Source: Chryseobacterium vaccae
GTDB taxonomy: Bacteria; Bacteroidota; Bacteroidia; Flavobacteriales; Weeksellaceae
NCBI RefSeq assembly: GCF_009602705.1
Contig: NZ_VSWH01000001.1
Location: forward strand, 3,534,001 to 3,598,000
Reading direction: 5' to 3'
Length of the DNA stretch: 64,000 nt
Shown piece after piece: positions 1 to 8,641 of the stretch (position 1 is its first letter; each line of letters begins with the position of its first letter). A model generated the notes under the pieces. That model was not told where the DNA came from and did no database searches. It was given only the letters and a program-made list of their open reading frames with translations. The position numbers and the translations under genes are program-made.

Positions 1-215
1 GTAATGAAGAAGCAAATGAGGTAAAAGCATATTTCAGAAAGCGATTTCCTAATCTGAAAGTGGAGACGGATGCTTCTTTAAGGCCCAACTATAAAATTCT
101 GGCGGGAAGTTATTTTACAAAACAAAGTGCAGCCTCTGACCTTTCGAAAATAAGAGAATACTTTAAATCGGCTCTTGCAGTACAGTACAGAATTTTCTGT
201 TCAGAAGCAAAATAA
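1..215 (+). CDS. SPOR-like domain protein, C-terminal fragment
   Basis: The window opens inside a plus-strand frame (codons from base 3) that ends at TAA 213-215, leaving about 70 residues. The visible part has the layout of a SPOR peptidoglycan-binding domain: a hydrophilic helix, then KILAGSYFTKQSAA, then a second helix and a strand (VQYRIFCSEAK). SPOR domains bind denuded glycan strands, often at division sites. The N-terminal part, which would show a signal peptide or anchor, is outside the window. The family call is moderately sure; the role is inference. A strong terminator follows 20 bases after the stop. Confidence 0.6.
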   Translation, partial: NEEANEVKAYFRKRFPNLKVETDASLRPNYKILAGSYFTKQSAASDLSKIREYFKSALAVQYRIFCSEAK

Positions 216-234
216 ACCAATTATAATACAGTAT

Positions 235-263
235 AAAACTCCGGAATTTCCGGAGTTTTTTTT
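235..263. terminator. Bidirectional intrinsic terminator
   Basis: A 12-bp stem (AAAACTCCGGAA paired with TTCCGGAGTTTT, one-base loop at 247) is flanked by A and T runs on both sides. It can end the SPOR gene on the plus strand and the DUF6080-like gene, whose stop codon overlaps its edge, on the minus strand. Confidence 0.85.
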
Positions 264-1539
264 ATTGATAATAGCGATTCAGAAACCAGAAAAAGTCTGA
301 CATCCGCAGGGTATTATTGACTGCCAGAAAAATGAATAAAATGCCTGTCGAAACGGTTAAAAATGTCACGATCTGAGGCTGTTTTTTATAGGCATAAAAA
401 AGCCATCCCAACAACAACGGATAGAGGAAAACGAAGTGTCCGCCGTAAATATATGACGTGTGGAGCCCGAACCTCATGATGCAGTGAATGACAATGTCTA
501 CAAGGAAAGAAATCATCAGGATCTGGACCAGTTTATTGTTGAAATTTTTAAAATAACTCCAACATATCAGAGCTAAAAGAATGACTATGAAAATATAAGG
601 AAACAGGGATGAATAAGGTTCCATTAAAAGACCTTTGAAATCAAATCCTTTCATATTGTGTTTATCGGTAATCATGAAGCTCGGAAACAGAATATTACCT
701 CCGAAAAAGTAAGAAAGGATCATATCCCAATCCGGAATAGATTCTACATTGGAGAACTTTTCATATTGCTGGTTGGTTTTTGAAAAAATGTTCTGGTATT
801 TAAAATCAATCCTGAATAAGTATAAGAATACAAAGCTGGCTGTCGTAAGCATTACTCTGAAAACAGCATTCCCAAATTTTTTCCAGTTTCTGAAAAGATC
901 TTTTTCAAAGGCTACCGGAATAAAAACTTTGACCAGATTGGTGATGGTAAGCCCTCCGATTGAAATTCCGGCCAATACCATCGCGGATCCTGCAATTTTT
1001 CCGTCTTTTTTAAGTTTTATGGCTGCATAATAGTTATATAAACTTAGCAGGAAGAGCGTATAAGTGAAGTTTTCAGGAGTGAATGAAAGAATAATATTGG
1101 TCGAGAAAAATCCAAAAAATAGAAGGATCAGAAGACTGATTTTAAGCGGCAGCTCGATAATATTTTTAAGATATTTAAAAATTTGAAGCATGCACAGACT
1201 AATGGCTGTATTGCTGAACCAAGCCAGTGTTAGTCTGAAATTAGCGTCCATTTTTCCGCCTGAAATAAAAAGAGCAGTCTCTCTTATCCAGTTGAAGAAA
1301 TAATAGGAGAGAGGGTGCCTTTCAAAGCTTCCGCCGGACATTACAATCGCTTTATTATCAAAGCTAAAATAGGCATCCCACGGAATCCTGCTGTCAAAAA
1401 TAATTCTGTAGTTAAGGGCGATGTAAGTACCTAGAATTCCATAGCAGATAAAGAAAAACAGGAAAACAGCCAGCTCAGTACGAGAGGACGGGAATGCCAA
1501 CCTTAAAAAATGGATGATTTTTGTTTTAATAAAAGACAT
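262..1539 (-). CDS. Polytopic membrane protein, DUF6080-like
   Basis: About 425 residues with roughly ten strongly hydrophobic segments spread over the whole length, so an integral inner-membrane protein. The lumen-type loop after the first segment (RIPWDAYFSFDN, then GGSFERHPLSYYFFNWIRE) is reminiscent of GT-C glycosyltransferase-like membrane proteins, and the protein resembles the Bacteroidota DUF6080 family as I remember it; no catalytic residue is assigned. The start at 1539 (MSFIKTKII) is preferred over an in-frame ATG at 1578, because a TACTTTTG promoter box lies between the two. It follows the terminator of the upstream gene, so it is probably transcribed alone. Function unknown. Confidence 0.7.
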   Translation of the reverse strand: MSFIKTKIIHFLRLAFPSSRTELAVFLFFFICYGILGTYIALNYRIIFDSRIPWDAYFSFDNKAIVMSGGSFERHPLSYYFFNWIRETALFISGGKMDANFRLTLAWFSNTAISLCMLQIFKYLKNIIELPLKISLLILLFFGFFSTNIILSFTPENFTYTLFLLSLYNYYAAIKLKKDGKIAGSAMVLAGISIGGLTITNLVKVFIPVAFEKDLFRNWKKFGNAVFRVMLTTASFVFLYLFRIDFKYQNIFSKTNQQYEKFSNVESIPDWDMILSYFFGGNILFPSFMITDKHNMKGFDFKGLLMEPYSSLFPYIFIVILLALICWSYFKNFNNKLVQILMISFLVDIVIHCIMRFGLHTSYIYGGHFVFLYPLLLGWLFYAYKKQPQIVTFLTVSTGILFIFLAVNNTLRMSDFFWFLNRYYQ

Positions 1540-1554
1540 GGATCTATTTTTTTG

Positions 1555-1562
1555 CAAAAGTA
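1555..1562 (-). promoter_or_regulatory. -7 promoter box TACTTTTG
   Basis: Matches the Bacteroidota -7 consensus TAnnTTTG on the minus strand, 15 bases upstream of the ATG at 1539. It sits right after the terminator of the preceding gene and excludes the longer start at 1578. Confidence 0.55.
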
Positions 1563-1594
1563 AAAATAAAAACCTCACCGGATTGGGTGAGGTT
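1562..1594 (-). terminator. Terminator of the T9SS cargo gene
   Basis: AACCTCACC (1571-1579) pairs with GGTGAGGTT (1586-1594). Read on the minus strand, the stem is followed by a T-rich run. It lies 21 bases after the stop of the T9SS cargo gene. Confidence 0.8.
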
Positions 1595-1615
1595 TATGAT
1601 ATTTAATAAATAAAA

Positions 1616-2431
1616 TTATTGTTTGATTACTTTTTCAGAAACAGATGTTCCGTCAAGGAAGTCTACTTTTAATAAATAGATTCCTTTTGGAAGTGAAGAA
1701 ATATCTGTTTTTTCAGAATTATTTATTAATAAAGATTTACCAGTCATATCAAATACCGTAGTGGATTTGATTTTTTTGTCTGTCTTTATGTTAATTTCAC
1801 CTTTGGTAGGATTCGGGTAGATGTTTGTTGAGTGATTAGCTTTACCATTTGCTTCCTGAGTAGACAGTGTTCCACTTGCTAAGACTCTTATATCATCAAT
1901 TGAAAGGCTGTCTGCATCGGTAGCTACATAACGGAATCTAATTTTGACATTTGCCTGACCAGCATATGGAGTTAAATTAACAGTAATTGCTAATGTTTCA
2001 TAATCATCATAAACTCCATAATTTTCTTCAACCCATACCTGAGTCCATGTAGTTCCCCCGTTTGTTGAAACTTCAACTTTTAAATCTCCGTTGGCGAACG
2101 GAGCAACCATGTACTCATATCCTATTTTAGCGTTGAATTTTAGAACAGGGTCGGTTGTTCCGGCTAAACTAAAAGAAGGACTTGTTAAATGAGCATTATT
2201 GCTTTGTGCAATCCATCCGATAGCTGCAGATTTTCCTCCTGTGATGTTGAATGTTGCTTGACCTTCATCATCAAACATATCTGTTGTGAATGCCCAAGGT
2301 CTGGATGCTACTGTTGAACCCGTTGTCCATCCTGTAGGAGGAAATGTCGTTCCTTGAAATGTCTCTGATAATATTTGTGCATTTCCAAATATTGAAGAGG
2401 TTAGTAAAATGAAGAGTAATTTTGTTTTCAT
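1616..2431 (-). CDS. Secreted protein with choice-of-anchor J-like domain and T9SS sorting domain
   Basis: 271 residues. An N-terminal signal peptide (MKTKLLFILLTSSIFGNAQ) is followed by a beta-rich region (about residues 20-185) resembling the choice-of-anchor J/cleaved adhesin domain: ETFQG near the start, GWTTGS, SPSFSL, then VKIRFRYVATDADSLSIDDI. The last ~70 residues are a type A T9SS sorting domain (IYPNPTKGEINI, then LPKGIYLLKV, ending in a basic VIKQ). Known for the family: Sec export to the periplasm, then outer-membrane passage by the type IX system used for gliding and secretion. It is short for a cargo protein, with no separate catalytic domain. The ligand cannot be told from sequence. 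Confidence 0.85.
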   Translation of the reverse strand: MKTKLLFILLTSSIFGNAQILSETFQGTTFPPTGWTTGSTVASRPWAFTTDMFDDEGQATFNITGGKSAAIGWIAQSNNAHLTSPSFSLAGTTDPVLKFNAKIGYEYMVAPFANGDLKVEVSTNGGTTWTQVWVEENYGVYDDYETLAITVNLTPYAGQANVKIRFRYVATDADSLSIDDIRVLASGTLSTQEANGKANHSTNIYPNPTKGEINIKTDKKIKSTTVFDMTGKSLLINNSEKTDISSLPKGIYLLKVDFLDGTSVSEKVIKQ

Positions 2432-2508
2432 TGATTTATACGTTTAAATTTACTTGTAAATATAGTAAAAAAACATAATATCAACATATTTAATTAATAA
2501 TAATCAAT

Positions 2509-4050
2509 TTAAGAACTACAAGAAAGAGTAGAGCACCCAGTTGTTTCATCATAAGCTGAAGGGCGTTTTGCAGACCATTCAGGATAAATTTCTTCGTAAG
2601 GATTTTCCAAAGCTTTTGTGAGCTTATTCAGCATTTCGGTTTTTCCATGGGTAATCTCTTCAATACATTCATAAAGAAGATAGTTTCTAAGGGTAAATTT
2701 AGGATTTGACCGTCTCATCAATGCCAAAGATTCTTCAGTTGAAATTGTATTGGAAGTGATTCTGGTTTGATATTGCTTGATAAAGTTCTCCAGCTTTCTG
2801 AATTTTTCTTCAGTCCACACAGTATAAGAAACATTTTCAAAAAGAGATCGGGTATCCTGAGTAAAGAACAGCTTTTCCAGCTGATTGAAAAATAAAGTAT
2901 AATCCAGTTGGAGTTCCTGCATTAAGCCCTGCCAGTTGGTGAAAAAATCTTCATCATCTTTTCGCAGTTCATCAAATCCAAATTTTCTGCAGAGCATTTT
3001 GTCGTGAGCTTCCCAGAAATAGGTTCCGTAATGATTCAGTGTATCTTCTAAAAATGTCTCATCTTTGATTAACGGGTGAAGTGCATTGGCAAGTTGCCAG
3101 AGGTTCCATTGGGAGATTTGCCCCTGCTTTCCGAAGGCGTATCTTCTTCCCGGAAGATCAGTGGTGTTTGGGGTAAAGTTTAAATCATATTCATCCATCA
3201 TAGAATAAGGTCCATAATCAATAGTCAGTCCTAAAATAGACATATTATCTGTATTCATTACCCCATGTACAAATCCAACCCTGAACCATTCAGTCATTAA
3301 ATCTGCTGTTCTGGTACAAACTGCAGCAAAGAAGTCTTTATATTTCTGTATCCCTTCCGAGGTAATTTCCGGGAAGTAATGATCTATAGTAAAATCAACA
3401 AGATCCTGTAGGGTATCATATTCTCTCTGGGCAGACATTAGTTCAAAATGCCCGAACCGAAGGAAGCTTTCGGCAGTTCTTATCACCACAGCTCCTTTTT
3501 CCAGTTGGGGATTGCCGTTGTACATCATATCCCGAACGACATCTTCGCCGGTTAAAGCAAGGCTTAAAGCTCTGGTAGTAGGAACTCCTAAATGATACAT
3601 GGCTTCGCTCATCAGATATTCACGTACCGAAGATCTCAGTACGGCTCTGCCATCTGCATGTCTTGAATAGGGTGTGGCTCCGGCTCCCTTCCATTGTATT
3701 TCTGTTTTCTTTCCTGCAGTATTGGTGATTTCTCCAGCCAGTATTGCCCTTCCATCTCCAAGCTGGCCGGCCCAGTTTCCGAACTGATGACCTGCATAAG
3801 CGGTAGAATAAGGGTGAATATTTTCCGAAAGATTATTTCCGACAAGAAAATCCAGGTCTTTTTCTTCATATTTTCCCAATCCAATTTCATCTGAAAGACT
3901 CTGGTTGAAGACAATCAGCTGTGGATGATTAAAACCAGCGGGCTGAGTGGAGGCAAATAAAACCTTTGGAGTGTTTCTCTGTATAGTATTGCCGGATAAG
4001 TCTCCGGGAAATATTTCAGTAAAAGGCTGTCTGATCTGTTCAATATTCAT
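2509..4050 (-). CDS. selO: Protein adenylyltransferase SelO (YdiU family)
   Basis: 513 residues, full length for the family. SelO is a kinase-fold pseudokinase that transfers AMP from ATP to protein Ser/Thr/Tyr and is linked to redox stress. Visible signatures: GQLGDGRA (95-102), QWKGAGATPYSR (119-130), GVPTTRALSL (about 155-164), the catalytic-loop-like HGVMNTDN (262-269) and the DFG-like DYGP (278-281). The C-terminus TLSCSS carries Cys two residues from the end, where many eukaryotic SelO proteins have selenocysteine. A TACCTTTG box lies only 4 bases before the ATG, so the mRNA may be nearly leaderless. It is monocistronic by position, 75 bases after the PBP1A stop. Confidence 0.95.
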   Translation of the reverse strand: MNIEQIRQPFTEIFPGDLSGNTIQRNTPKVLFASTQPAGFNHPQLIVFNQSLSDEIGLGKYEEKDLDFLVGNNLSENIHPYSTAYAGHQFGNWAGQLGDGRAILAGEITNTAGKKTEIQWKGAGATPYSRHADGRAVLRSSVREYLMSEAMYHLGVPTTRALSLALTGEDVVRDMMYNGNPQLEKGAVVIRTAESFLRFGHFELMSAQREYDTLQDLVDFTIDHYFPEITSEGIQKYKDFFAAVCTRTADLMTEWFRVGFVHGVMNTDNMSILGLTIDYGPYSMMDEYDLNFTPNTTDLPGRRYAFGKQGQISQWNLWQLANALHPLIKDETFLEDTLNHYGTYFWEAHDKMLCRKFGFDELRKDDEDFFTNWQGLMQELQLDYTLFFNQLEKLFFTQDTRSLFENVSYTVWTEEKFRKLENFIKQYQTRITSNTISTEESLALMRRSNPKFTLRNYLLYECIEEITHGKTEMLNKLTKALENPYEEIYPEWSAKRPSAYDETTGCSTLSCSS

Positions 4051-4054
4051 CCAT

Positions 4055-4062
4055 CAAAGGTA
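4055..4062 (-). promoter_or_regulatory. -7 box TACCTTTG, adjacent to the selO start
   Basis: TAnnTTTG match on the minus strand with only four bases (ATGG) between the box and the ATG at 4050. A start of transcription at the usual distance would fall at or beside the start codon. Confidence 0.5.
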
Positions 4063-4069
4063 TTAATTA

Positions 4070-4105
4070 AAAAAGAAAAGACCTTCCAAATTAATGAAAG
4101 GTCTT
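4070..4105 (-). terminator. Terminator of the ricT-gldH-PBP1A operon
   Basis: AAGACCTT (4078-4085) pairs with AAGGTCTT (4098-4105). On the minus strand the stem is followed by a T-rich run. It lies 21 bases past the PBP1A stop. Confidence 0.7.
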
Positions 4106-4125
4106 ATGTATTGATAAAAGAGAAT

Positions 4126-6504
4126 TTATTTATTGAAATCTACATTGTCTGATGAATGAAGGTTTTCATTGATATTTTCTTCTTTCTTTTCTGTGTTATT
4201 CTTTGGAGTAGGATCGGCAGGTCTTGGGTTTTTGATCTCATCGATGGTCTGAAGACCTCCTTCATCACCATAGCCTTCACCTAGTCCTTTAAGATTTGAA
4301 CAGCCGTCTTTCCAGTCTGATGGGCGGGTGAACTTGTCGTCTGGTGTAATTCCTAAACTCTTATCTGCCCATACTTTCTTCATGAAGATCGCCCAGATTG
4401 GGAGTGCCATTTTCGCACCCTGACCTTCACCAGTTCCGTAGAAGTGGGTAGCTCTGTCTTCCCATCCTACCCAGGCTCCGGTAGCCAGTTTTGGAGTGAT
4501 TCCCATAAACCAACCGTCAGAGTTGTTCTGTGTAGTACCTGTTTTGGCTGCAATTTCCACAGCTTTTGAAATCCCTCTTCTTCCTAATTCTCCTGAAGCA
4601 GTTCCGTATTGTGAAACGCCCTTCATCAGTTCAATCATGGTGTACGCGTACATTGGATTCATTACTTCTTTAGGCTCTACATTAACTTCTTTGATCACTC
4701 GTCCGTTGGCGTCTTCAATTCTCCAGATCATCTCCGGTTTATTGTAGTTTCCATAGTTGGCGAAAGTACTGTAGGCACCTAGCATTTCATAGATGGTAAT
4801 ATCTGATGAACCTAGTGCAATGGTATTGTTTCTAGGGATATCTTCTGTAACCCCCAGATCTCTTGCAGTCTGGATTACGGCATCTACACCCGTCATTTCA
4901 ATAAGACGTGCTGCTACCGGGTTTTGAGAATGAGCTAATGCATCTTTTAAGGTAAGCATTCCTCCTCTTCCCGGAACATGCCATCCTTTGTGGTCGTAAG
5001 TTCCGTTAGAAACAGTGGAACATGGGGTCATTCCAAGTTTCATAATAGCAGTGGCATATACGAAAGGCTTGAAGGTAGATCCTACCTGTCTTTTCCCTTG
5101 TTTGATGTGGTCATACTGGAAGTGCTGCCAGTCAATACCTCCTACCCATGCTTTGATCTCTCCACTTCCCGGAACCATAGACATTAGACCTGCCTGAGCA
5201 ATCTGTTTGTGATATCTGATAGAGTCCCAAGGTGACATTTCAACTTCTTCTTCTCCGCTCCATGTGAAACGTGATGTTTTGATAGGCTTGTGGAATTCCA
5301 ATAAAATAGAATCTTCTGTAATTCCGGCTGCTTTCAGTTGTTTGTAACGCCCGGTTCTCTTCATTGCCTGGGTCATTACACTGGTCACCTGCTTATCTGT
5401 TAAATAATAGAAAGGTCTGTTTTTTCTGCCTCTTTGTTCTGCATCAAATCTTTTTTGAAGATCTGTTAAGTGTTCCTTGATTGCTTCTTCTGCATACTTC
5501 TGCATTTTTGAATCAAGAGTTACATAGATTTTTAGTCCGTCTTTATAAAGATTCAGTTTTTTACCCGTCTCTTTTTCGTTGGCTTCAAGATACTTATCAA
5601 TTTCCTTTCTTAAATAAAACTTATAGTAAGCCGAGTAGTCATCATTAATATTTTTAATGGGATGATAGTCTACCTCAATAGGTGTGTTAACTGCTTTATC
5701 ATAGGTTGACTGGTCTATATATCCTGTTTCAAACATTTGTTGTAAAACAACATCTCTTCTTCGCTTGGCACGCTCAGGGTTTCTCATAGGGTTATTGGCA
5801 ATAGGAGCTTCTAACATGGCTACAAAAACCGCTGCTTCAGGAAGGGTAAGTTCCGAAGTTTTTTTGTTAAAGTAAATCTTGGAAGCCATTTCAATACCAT
5901 TCGCATTATAGGTGAAATCGAATTTATTGAAATAGAGGGTAATGATTTCTTCTTTGGTGTAGCGCTTTTCTAAACTTACGGCAACAGACCATTCTTTTAG
6001 CTTTTGGATCCCTCTTTTAATAGGATTTTTAGATGGATTTTTAGTAAATAAAAGTTTAGCCAGCTGCTGGGTAATGGTAGAACCTCCACCTCGGTCTCCT
6101 CCATATCGTACTGCTCTCAGAATAGATTTTAAATCGATACCGGAATGCTCCTTGAAACGTTCATCTTCTTTAGCCTGAAGAGCATATATAAGATAAGGAG
6201 GAAGGTCTTTATAAACGATAGGCTGTGTTTTTTCTTTTTCAAACTTACCTAAGGTAACCCCGTCTGATGAAATAATTTCAGAAGCTACATAGATGTCTGG
6301 GTTTTCCAGTTCTTTTACATCCGGCATTTCCCCAAGAAATCCCTGGGAAACAGCAAAGAAAAGTCCTGAAATTCCTAAAACTACCGCAATGAGTCCAATC
6401 CAAATAAATTTAACCCATCTCTTCCATGAGTTATTTTTCTTATTTTTGGGAGGAAGAGGGAAGGTTTTTCCCCTGTTTCCTGCATTTTGTTTGTTGTCTT
6501 CCAT
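4126..6504 (-). CDS. Class A penicillin-binding protein 1A (bifunctional PBP)
   Basis: 792 residues. It polymerises glycan strands and cross-links peptides at the outer face of the inner membrane. Order: basic cytoplasmic tail; single membrane segment (about 33-52); GT51 glycosyltransferase with catalytic Glu in EDERF (113-117) and GGSTITQQLAK (140-150); transpeptidase with SxxK S476-TFK, SQN (526-528) and KTGTT (654-658). All catalytic motifs are intact. The C-terminal ~45 residues are charged, Asn/Glu/Pro-rich and likely disordered. It is the last gene of a three-gene operon, six bases after gldH, which joins wall synthesis to the gliding machinery gene and ricT. Which PBP1 paralogue it is cannot be told from one window. 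Confidence 0.95.
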   Translation of the reverse strand: MEDNKQNAGNRGKTFPLPPKNKKNNSWKRWVKFIWIGLIAVVLGISGLFFAVSQGFLGEMPDVKELENPDIYVASEIISSDGVTLGKFEKEKTQPIVYKDLPPYLIYALQAKEDERFKEHSGIDLKSILRAVRYGGDRGGGSTITQQLAKLLFTKNPSKNPIKRGIQKLKEWSVAVSLEKRYTKEEIITLYFNKFDFTYNANGIEMASKIYFNKKTSELTLPEAAVFVAMLEAPIANNPMRNPERAKRRRDVVLQQMFETGYIDQSTYDKAVNTPIEVDYHPIKNINDDYSAYYKFYLRKEIDKYLEANEKETGKKLNLYKDGLKIYVTLDSKMQKYAEEAIKEHLTDLQKRFDAEQRGRKNRPFYYLTDKQVTSVMTQAMKRTGRYKQLKAAGITEDSILLEFHKPIKTSRFTWSGEEEVEMSPWDSIRYHKQIAQAGLMSMVPGSGEIKAWVGGIDWQHFQYDHIKQGKRQVGSTFKPFVYATAIMKLGMTPCSTVSNGTYDHKGWHVPGRGGMLTLKDALAHSQNPVAARLIEMTGVDAVIQTARDLGVTEDIPRNNTIALGSSDITIYEMLGAYSTFANYGNYNKPEMIWRIEDANGRVIKEVNVEPKEVMNPMYAYTMIELMKGVSQYGTASGELGRRGISKAVEIAAKTGTTQNNSDGWFMGITPKLATGAWVGWEDRATHFYGTGEGQGAKMALPIWAIFMKKVWADKSLGITPDDKFTRPSDWKDGCSNLKGLGEGYGDEGGLQTIDEIKNPRPADPTPKNNTEKKEENINENLHSSDNVDFNK

Positions 6505-6510
6505 TTATGG

Positions 6511-6975
6511 TTACGGTTTAGCCGTTTCTATTTTTACTCCAACATCCTCTATTCCCGGAAGGTTATCATTCCGCATCGCCTGGATCAGCCCTATTTCATA
6601 TTTCCCTTTTGTTGGAAACTTATAATTCGTTCTATACTGAAACAAAACTTCCTTCGTGTCACCAAAACCTGTACCAAGCCATTCGCCGTTTGGTTTTGCC
6701 AGAACATAATTCAGGGTATCAGTTTCCTTTTTCTTGTTCTGAAGATTGGTGAAATTCACGATAAATCTTATATTGCTGTAAGGATAACTATTGTTGTTTC
6801 TTACAACAAATATAATATTTTTAAGATTCTGCGGATCTGAAACTTCAAGATTAAATTTCTGTTCACTTTTCTTATTCCATTTATTGTTAACAGAACTCAT
6901 GATGACTTCTTCTCCTGAAGAAGAAGTACAGCTAAAGAAAAGGATAAGGGTAAATAATCCTAAAATTTTATACAT
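6511..6975 (-). CDS. gldH: Gliding motility lipoprotein GldH
   Basis: 154 residues. A lipoprotein signal, MYKILGLFTLILFFSC, puts the lipidated Cys at 16. The body is a small beta-rich domain (FVVRNNNSYPYSNIRF, then GEWLGTGFGDTKE) with the length and pattern of GldH, one of the Gld lipoproteins needed for flavobacterial gliding and type IX secretion. The start at 6975 overlaps the end of ricT by 8 bases, so translational coupling is likely. A longer frame to 7137 lies wholly inside ricT and is not used. The stop is 6 bases before the PBP1A start. Confidence 0.85.
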   Translation of the reverse strand: MYKILGLFTLILFFSCTSSSGEEVIMSSVNNKWNKKSEQKFNLEVSDPQNLKNIIFVVRNNNSYPYSNIRFIVNFTNLQNKKKETDTLNYVLAKPNGEWLGTGFGDTKEVLFQYRTNYKFPTKGKYEIGLIQAMRNDNLPGIEDVGVKIETAKP

Positions 6976-8359
6976 CTTTATCTTTTTTTGGCGGGTATTT
7001 CTTTTTGAATTTCTTTTTGTTCGGGTTGTTGTTTTGAGATTTTTTCTCACCATCAGCTCCGGTTTCTGCCTTTTCCACTTGTGCTTTTGGCTGTGGGTTT
7101 GGTTTTTGCTGCCTCTGCTGATTTCCTGAATGAGCATTTGGATTTTCAGGTTTTTCAGAACGTTCCGGTCTTTCTTGCCTTTCCGGTCTGTTTCTCTTTT
7201 GTCCCTGTCCCTGATTTTGTGGGTTATTATTTTGCTTATTCTGGTTATTTCTGTTTCTGTTTCCTCTGTTTTTCTTTTCGAAACGATCTACATTGTTTTC
7301 CTGGATCAGATCAATAGTCTGCATAGAAGTATCAGGCTGTTTAAGATCTTCTAAAGGAAGTGTCTTTTCTCCGCGTTTGTTTTTGGAGATCAGTTTTTTT
7401 ACAAGGTCGATATCAAAATCATACCATGCAATAGAGTTTTCCACATAAGCAAACCACATTTTCTTTTTGAAAACATCTATTTTGATGCAGAATGCCCGTC
7501 CTTTTTCGGTGTCTAAAGTGGTTGAAGAAGATGGGAAATGGCTCAAAGCATCCAGATAACTATCCAATTCATAATTGAGACAGCATTTAAGCTTACCACA
7601 CTGCCCTGCAAGTTTCTGGGGATTAATACTCAACTGTTGATATCTAGCCACATTGGTATTGACAGACCTGAAATCTGTAAGCCAGGTGGAGCAGCAGAGT
7701 TCTCTTCCACAAGATCCTATTCCTCCTACTTTTGCAGCTTCCTGTCTGAACCCAATCTGTTTCATGTCGATCTTTGTTCTGAAAGCCCCGGCATAGTCTT
7801 TGATCAATTGCCTGAAATCCACTCGGTTATCTGCTGTATAGTAAAATGTGATCTTTGATGCATCACCCTGATACTCTACATCGGTAACCTTCATCTCAAG
7901 GCCGATGCGATGAGCGATCTTTCTGGCCTCAAGTTTTACACTGTCTTCTTTTTTTCGCACTTCCTGCCAGACCTCGAGGTCCTTCTGGTTGGCTTGTCTG
8001 TATATTTTCAGTGCAGATTCATCAGGAAATTTCTTCTTTTTCATCTGAATCTTTACTAATTCTCCCGTAAGGCTTACTACGCCTACATCGTGTCCCGGGC
8101 TGGATTCTACTGTTACTACGCTACCTATATGTAAAGGAATATTGTTTACATTCTTAAAAAACGATTTTCTGTCATTTTTAAATCTAACTTCTACAAAATC
8201 ACACCTGTTCGGCGTGGGATTGTTGATGTTAGAAAGCCAGTCAAAAACACTTAATTTATAACTATTCCCGCAGGTATTTACATTTTCACAGCCATTCGCG
8301 GTCTTTTTAGGTCCGCACGAATGTGTAGAATCGCCGGATGTTTTGCATCCACAACTCAT
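6968..8359 (-). CDS. ricT: RicT-like PSP1-domain protein with Cys motifs
   Basis: 463 residues. The PSP1/RicT core covers about 50-270 and carries two Cys clusters, CGRELCC (217-223) and CGKLKCC (254-260), which in RicT-type proteins take part in Fe-S binding; in Bacillus the Ric complex affects RNA processing and development. Two extras are visible: a Cys-rich N-terminus (Cys at 3, 5, 15, 24, 30) and a ~150-residue C-terminal tail rich in Gln, Asn, Pro, Lys and Arg, probably disordered and possibly RNA-binding. First gene of the operon with gldH and PBP1A. A TAAATTTG box at 8386-8393 is the likely promoter. Family sure; role in this phylum unclear. Confidence 0.85.
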   Translation of the reverse strand: MSCGCKTSGDSTHSCGPKKTANGCENVNTCGNSYKLSVFDWLSNINNPTPNRCDFVEVRFKNDRKSFFKNVNNIPLHIGSVVTVESSPGHDVGVVSLTGELVKIQMKKKKFPDESALKIYRQANQKDLEVWQEVRKKEDSVKLEARKIAHRIGLEMKVTDVEYQGDASKITFYYTADNRVDFRQLIKDYAGAFRTKIDMKQIGFRQEAAKVGGIGSCGRELCCSTWLTDFRSVNTNVARYQQLSINPQKLAGQCGKLKCCLNYELDSYLDALSHFPSSSTTLDTEKGRAFCIKIDVFKKKMWFAYVENSIAWYDFDIDLVKKLISKNKRGEKTLPLEDLKQPDTSMQTIDLIQENNVDRFEKKNRGNRNRNNQNKQNNNPQNQGQGQKRNRPERQERPERSEKPENPNAHSGNQQRQQKPNPQPKAQVEKAETGADGEKKSQNNNPNKKKFKKKYPPKKDKDV

Positions 8360-8385
8360 ATCACTATTATTTGTTTATAATCTTG

Positions 8386-8393
8386 CAAATTTA
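8386..8393 (-). promoter_or_regulatory. -7 box TAAATTTG for ricT operon
   Basis: Exact TAnnTTTG match on the minus strand, 26 bases upstream of the ricT ATG. No other box lies before gldH or PBP1A, which supports one transcript for all three genes. Confidence 0.6.
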
Positions 8394-8614
8394 TGTAAAT
8401 TTATCTTTACGCAATTCTAAAATACTTAAATATTCAATAACATCCTTGTTTAACATTAAACGTTAAAATCTTAATTTATTATTGTAAGGCCTAAATCACT
8501 AAAAATTATAACATTATGGATAATAATCATCAAAGTATTATTTTAAACATAATTTTCTTTTAGGATATTGTTTAAAATATTGGGAATTATTAACAAGTGT
8601 ATTTAAAATAACTT

Positions 8615-8622
8615 TATATTTG
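8615..8622 (+). promoter_or_regulatory. -7 box TATATTTG for the FadL-like gene
   Basis: Exact TAnnTTTG match 19 bases before the ATG at 8642, in a very AT-rich 280-base divergent spacer (8360-8641) that holds this promoter and the ricT promoter. No other structure was seen in the spacer. Confidence 0.6.
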
Positions 8623-8641
8623 GGTTATATAATAATAGTCT

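Noticed and set aside
6976..7137. 54-codon N-terminal extension of gldH
   Set aside because: It lies wholly inside ricT in another frame and is Lys/Arg/Gln-rich because of the ricT tail. The lipoprotein signal fits the ATG at 6975.
8360..8641. Riboswitch or small gene in the ricT/FadL-like spacer
   Set aside because: Only AT-rich sequence and two promoter boxes are visible; no stable stem or ORF with a plausible start.
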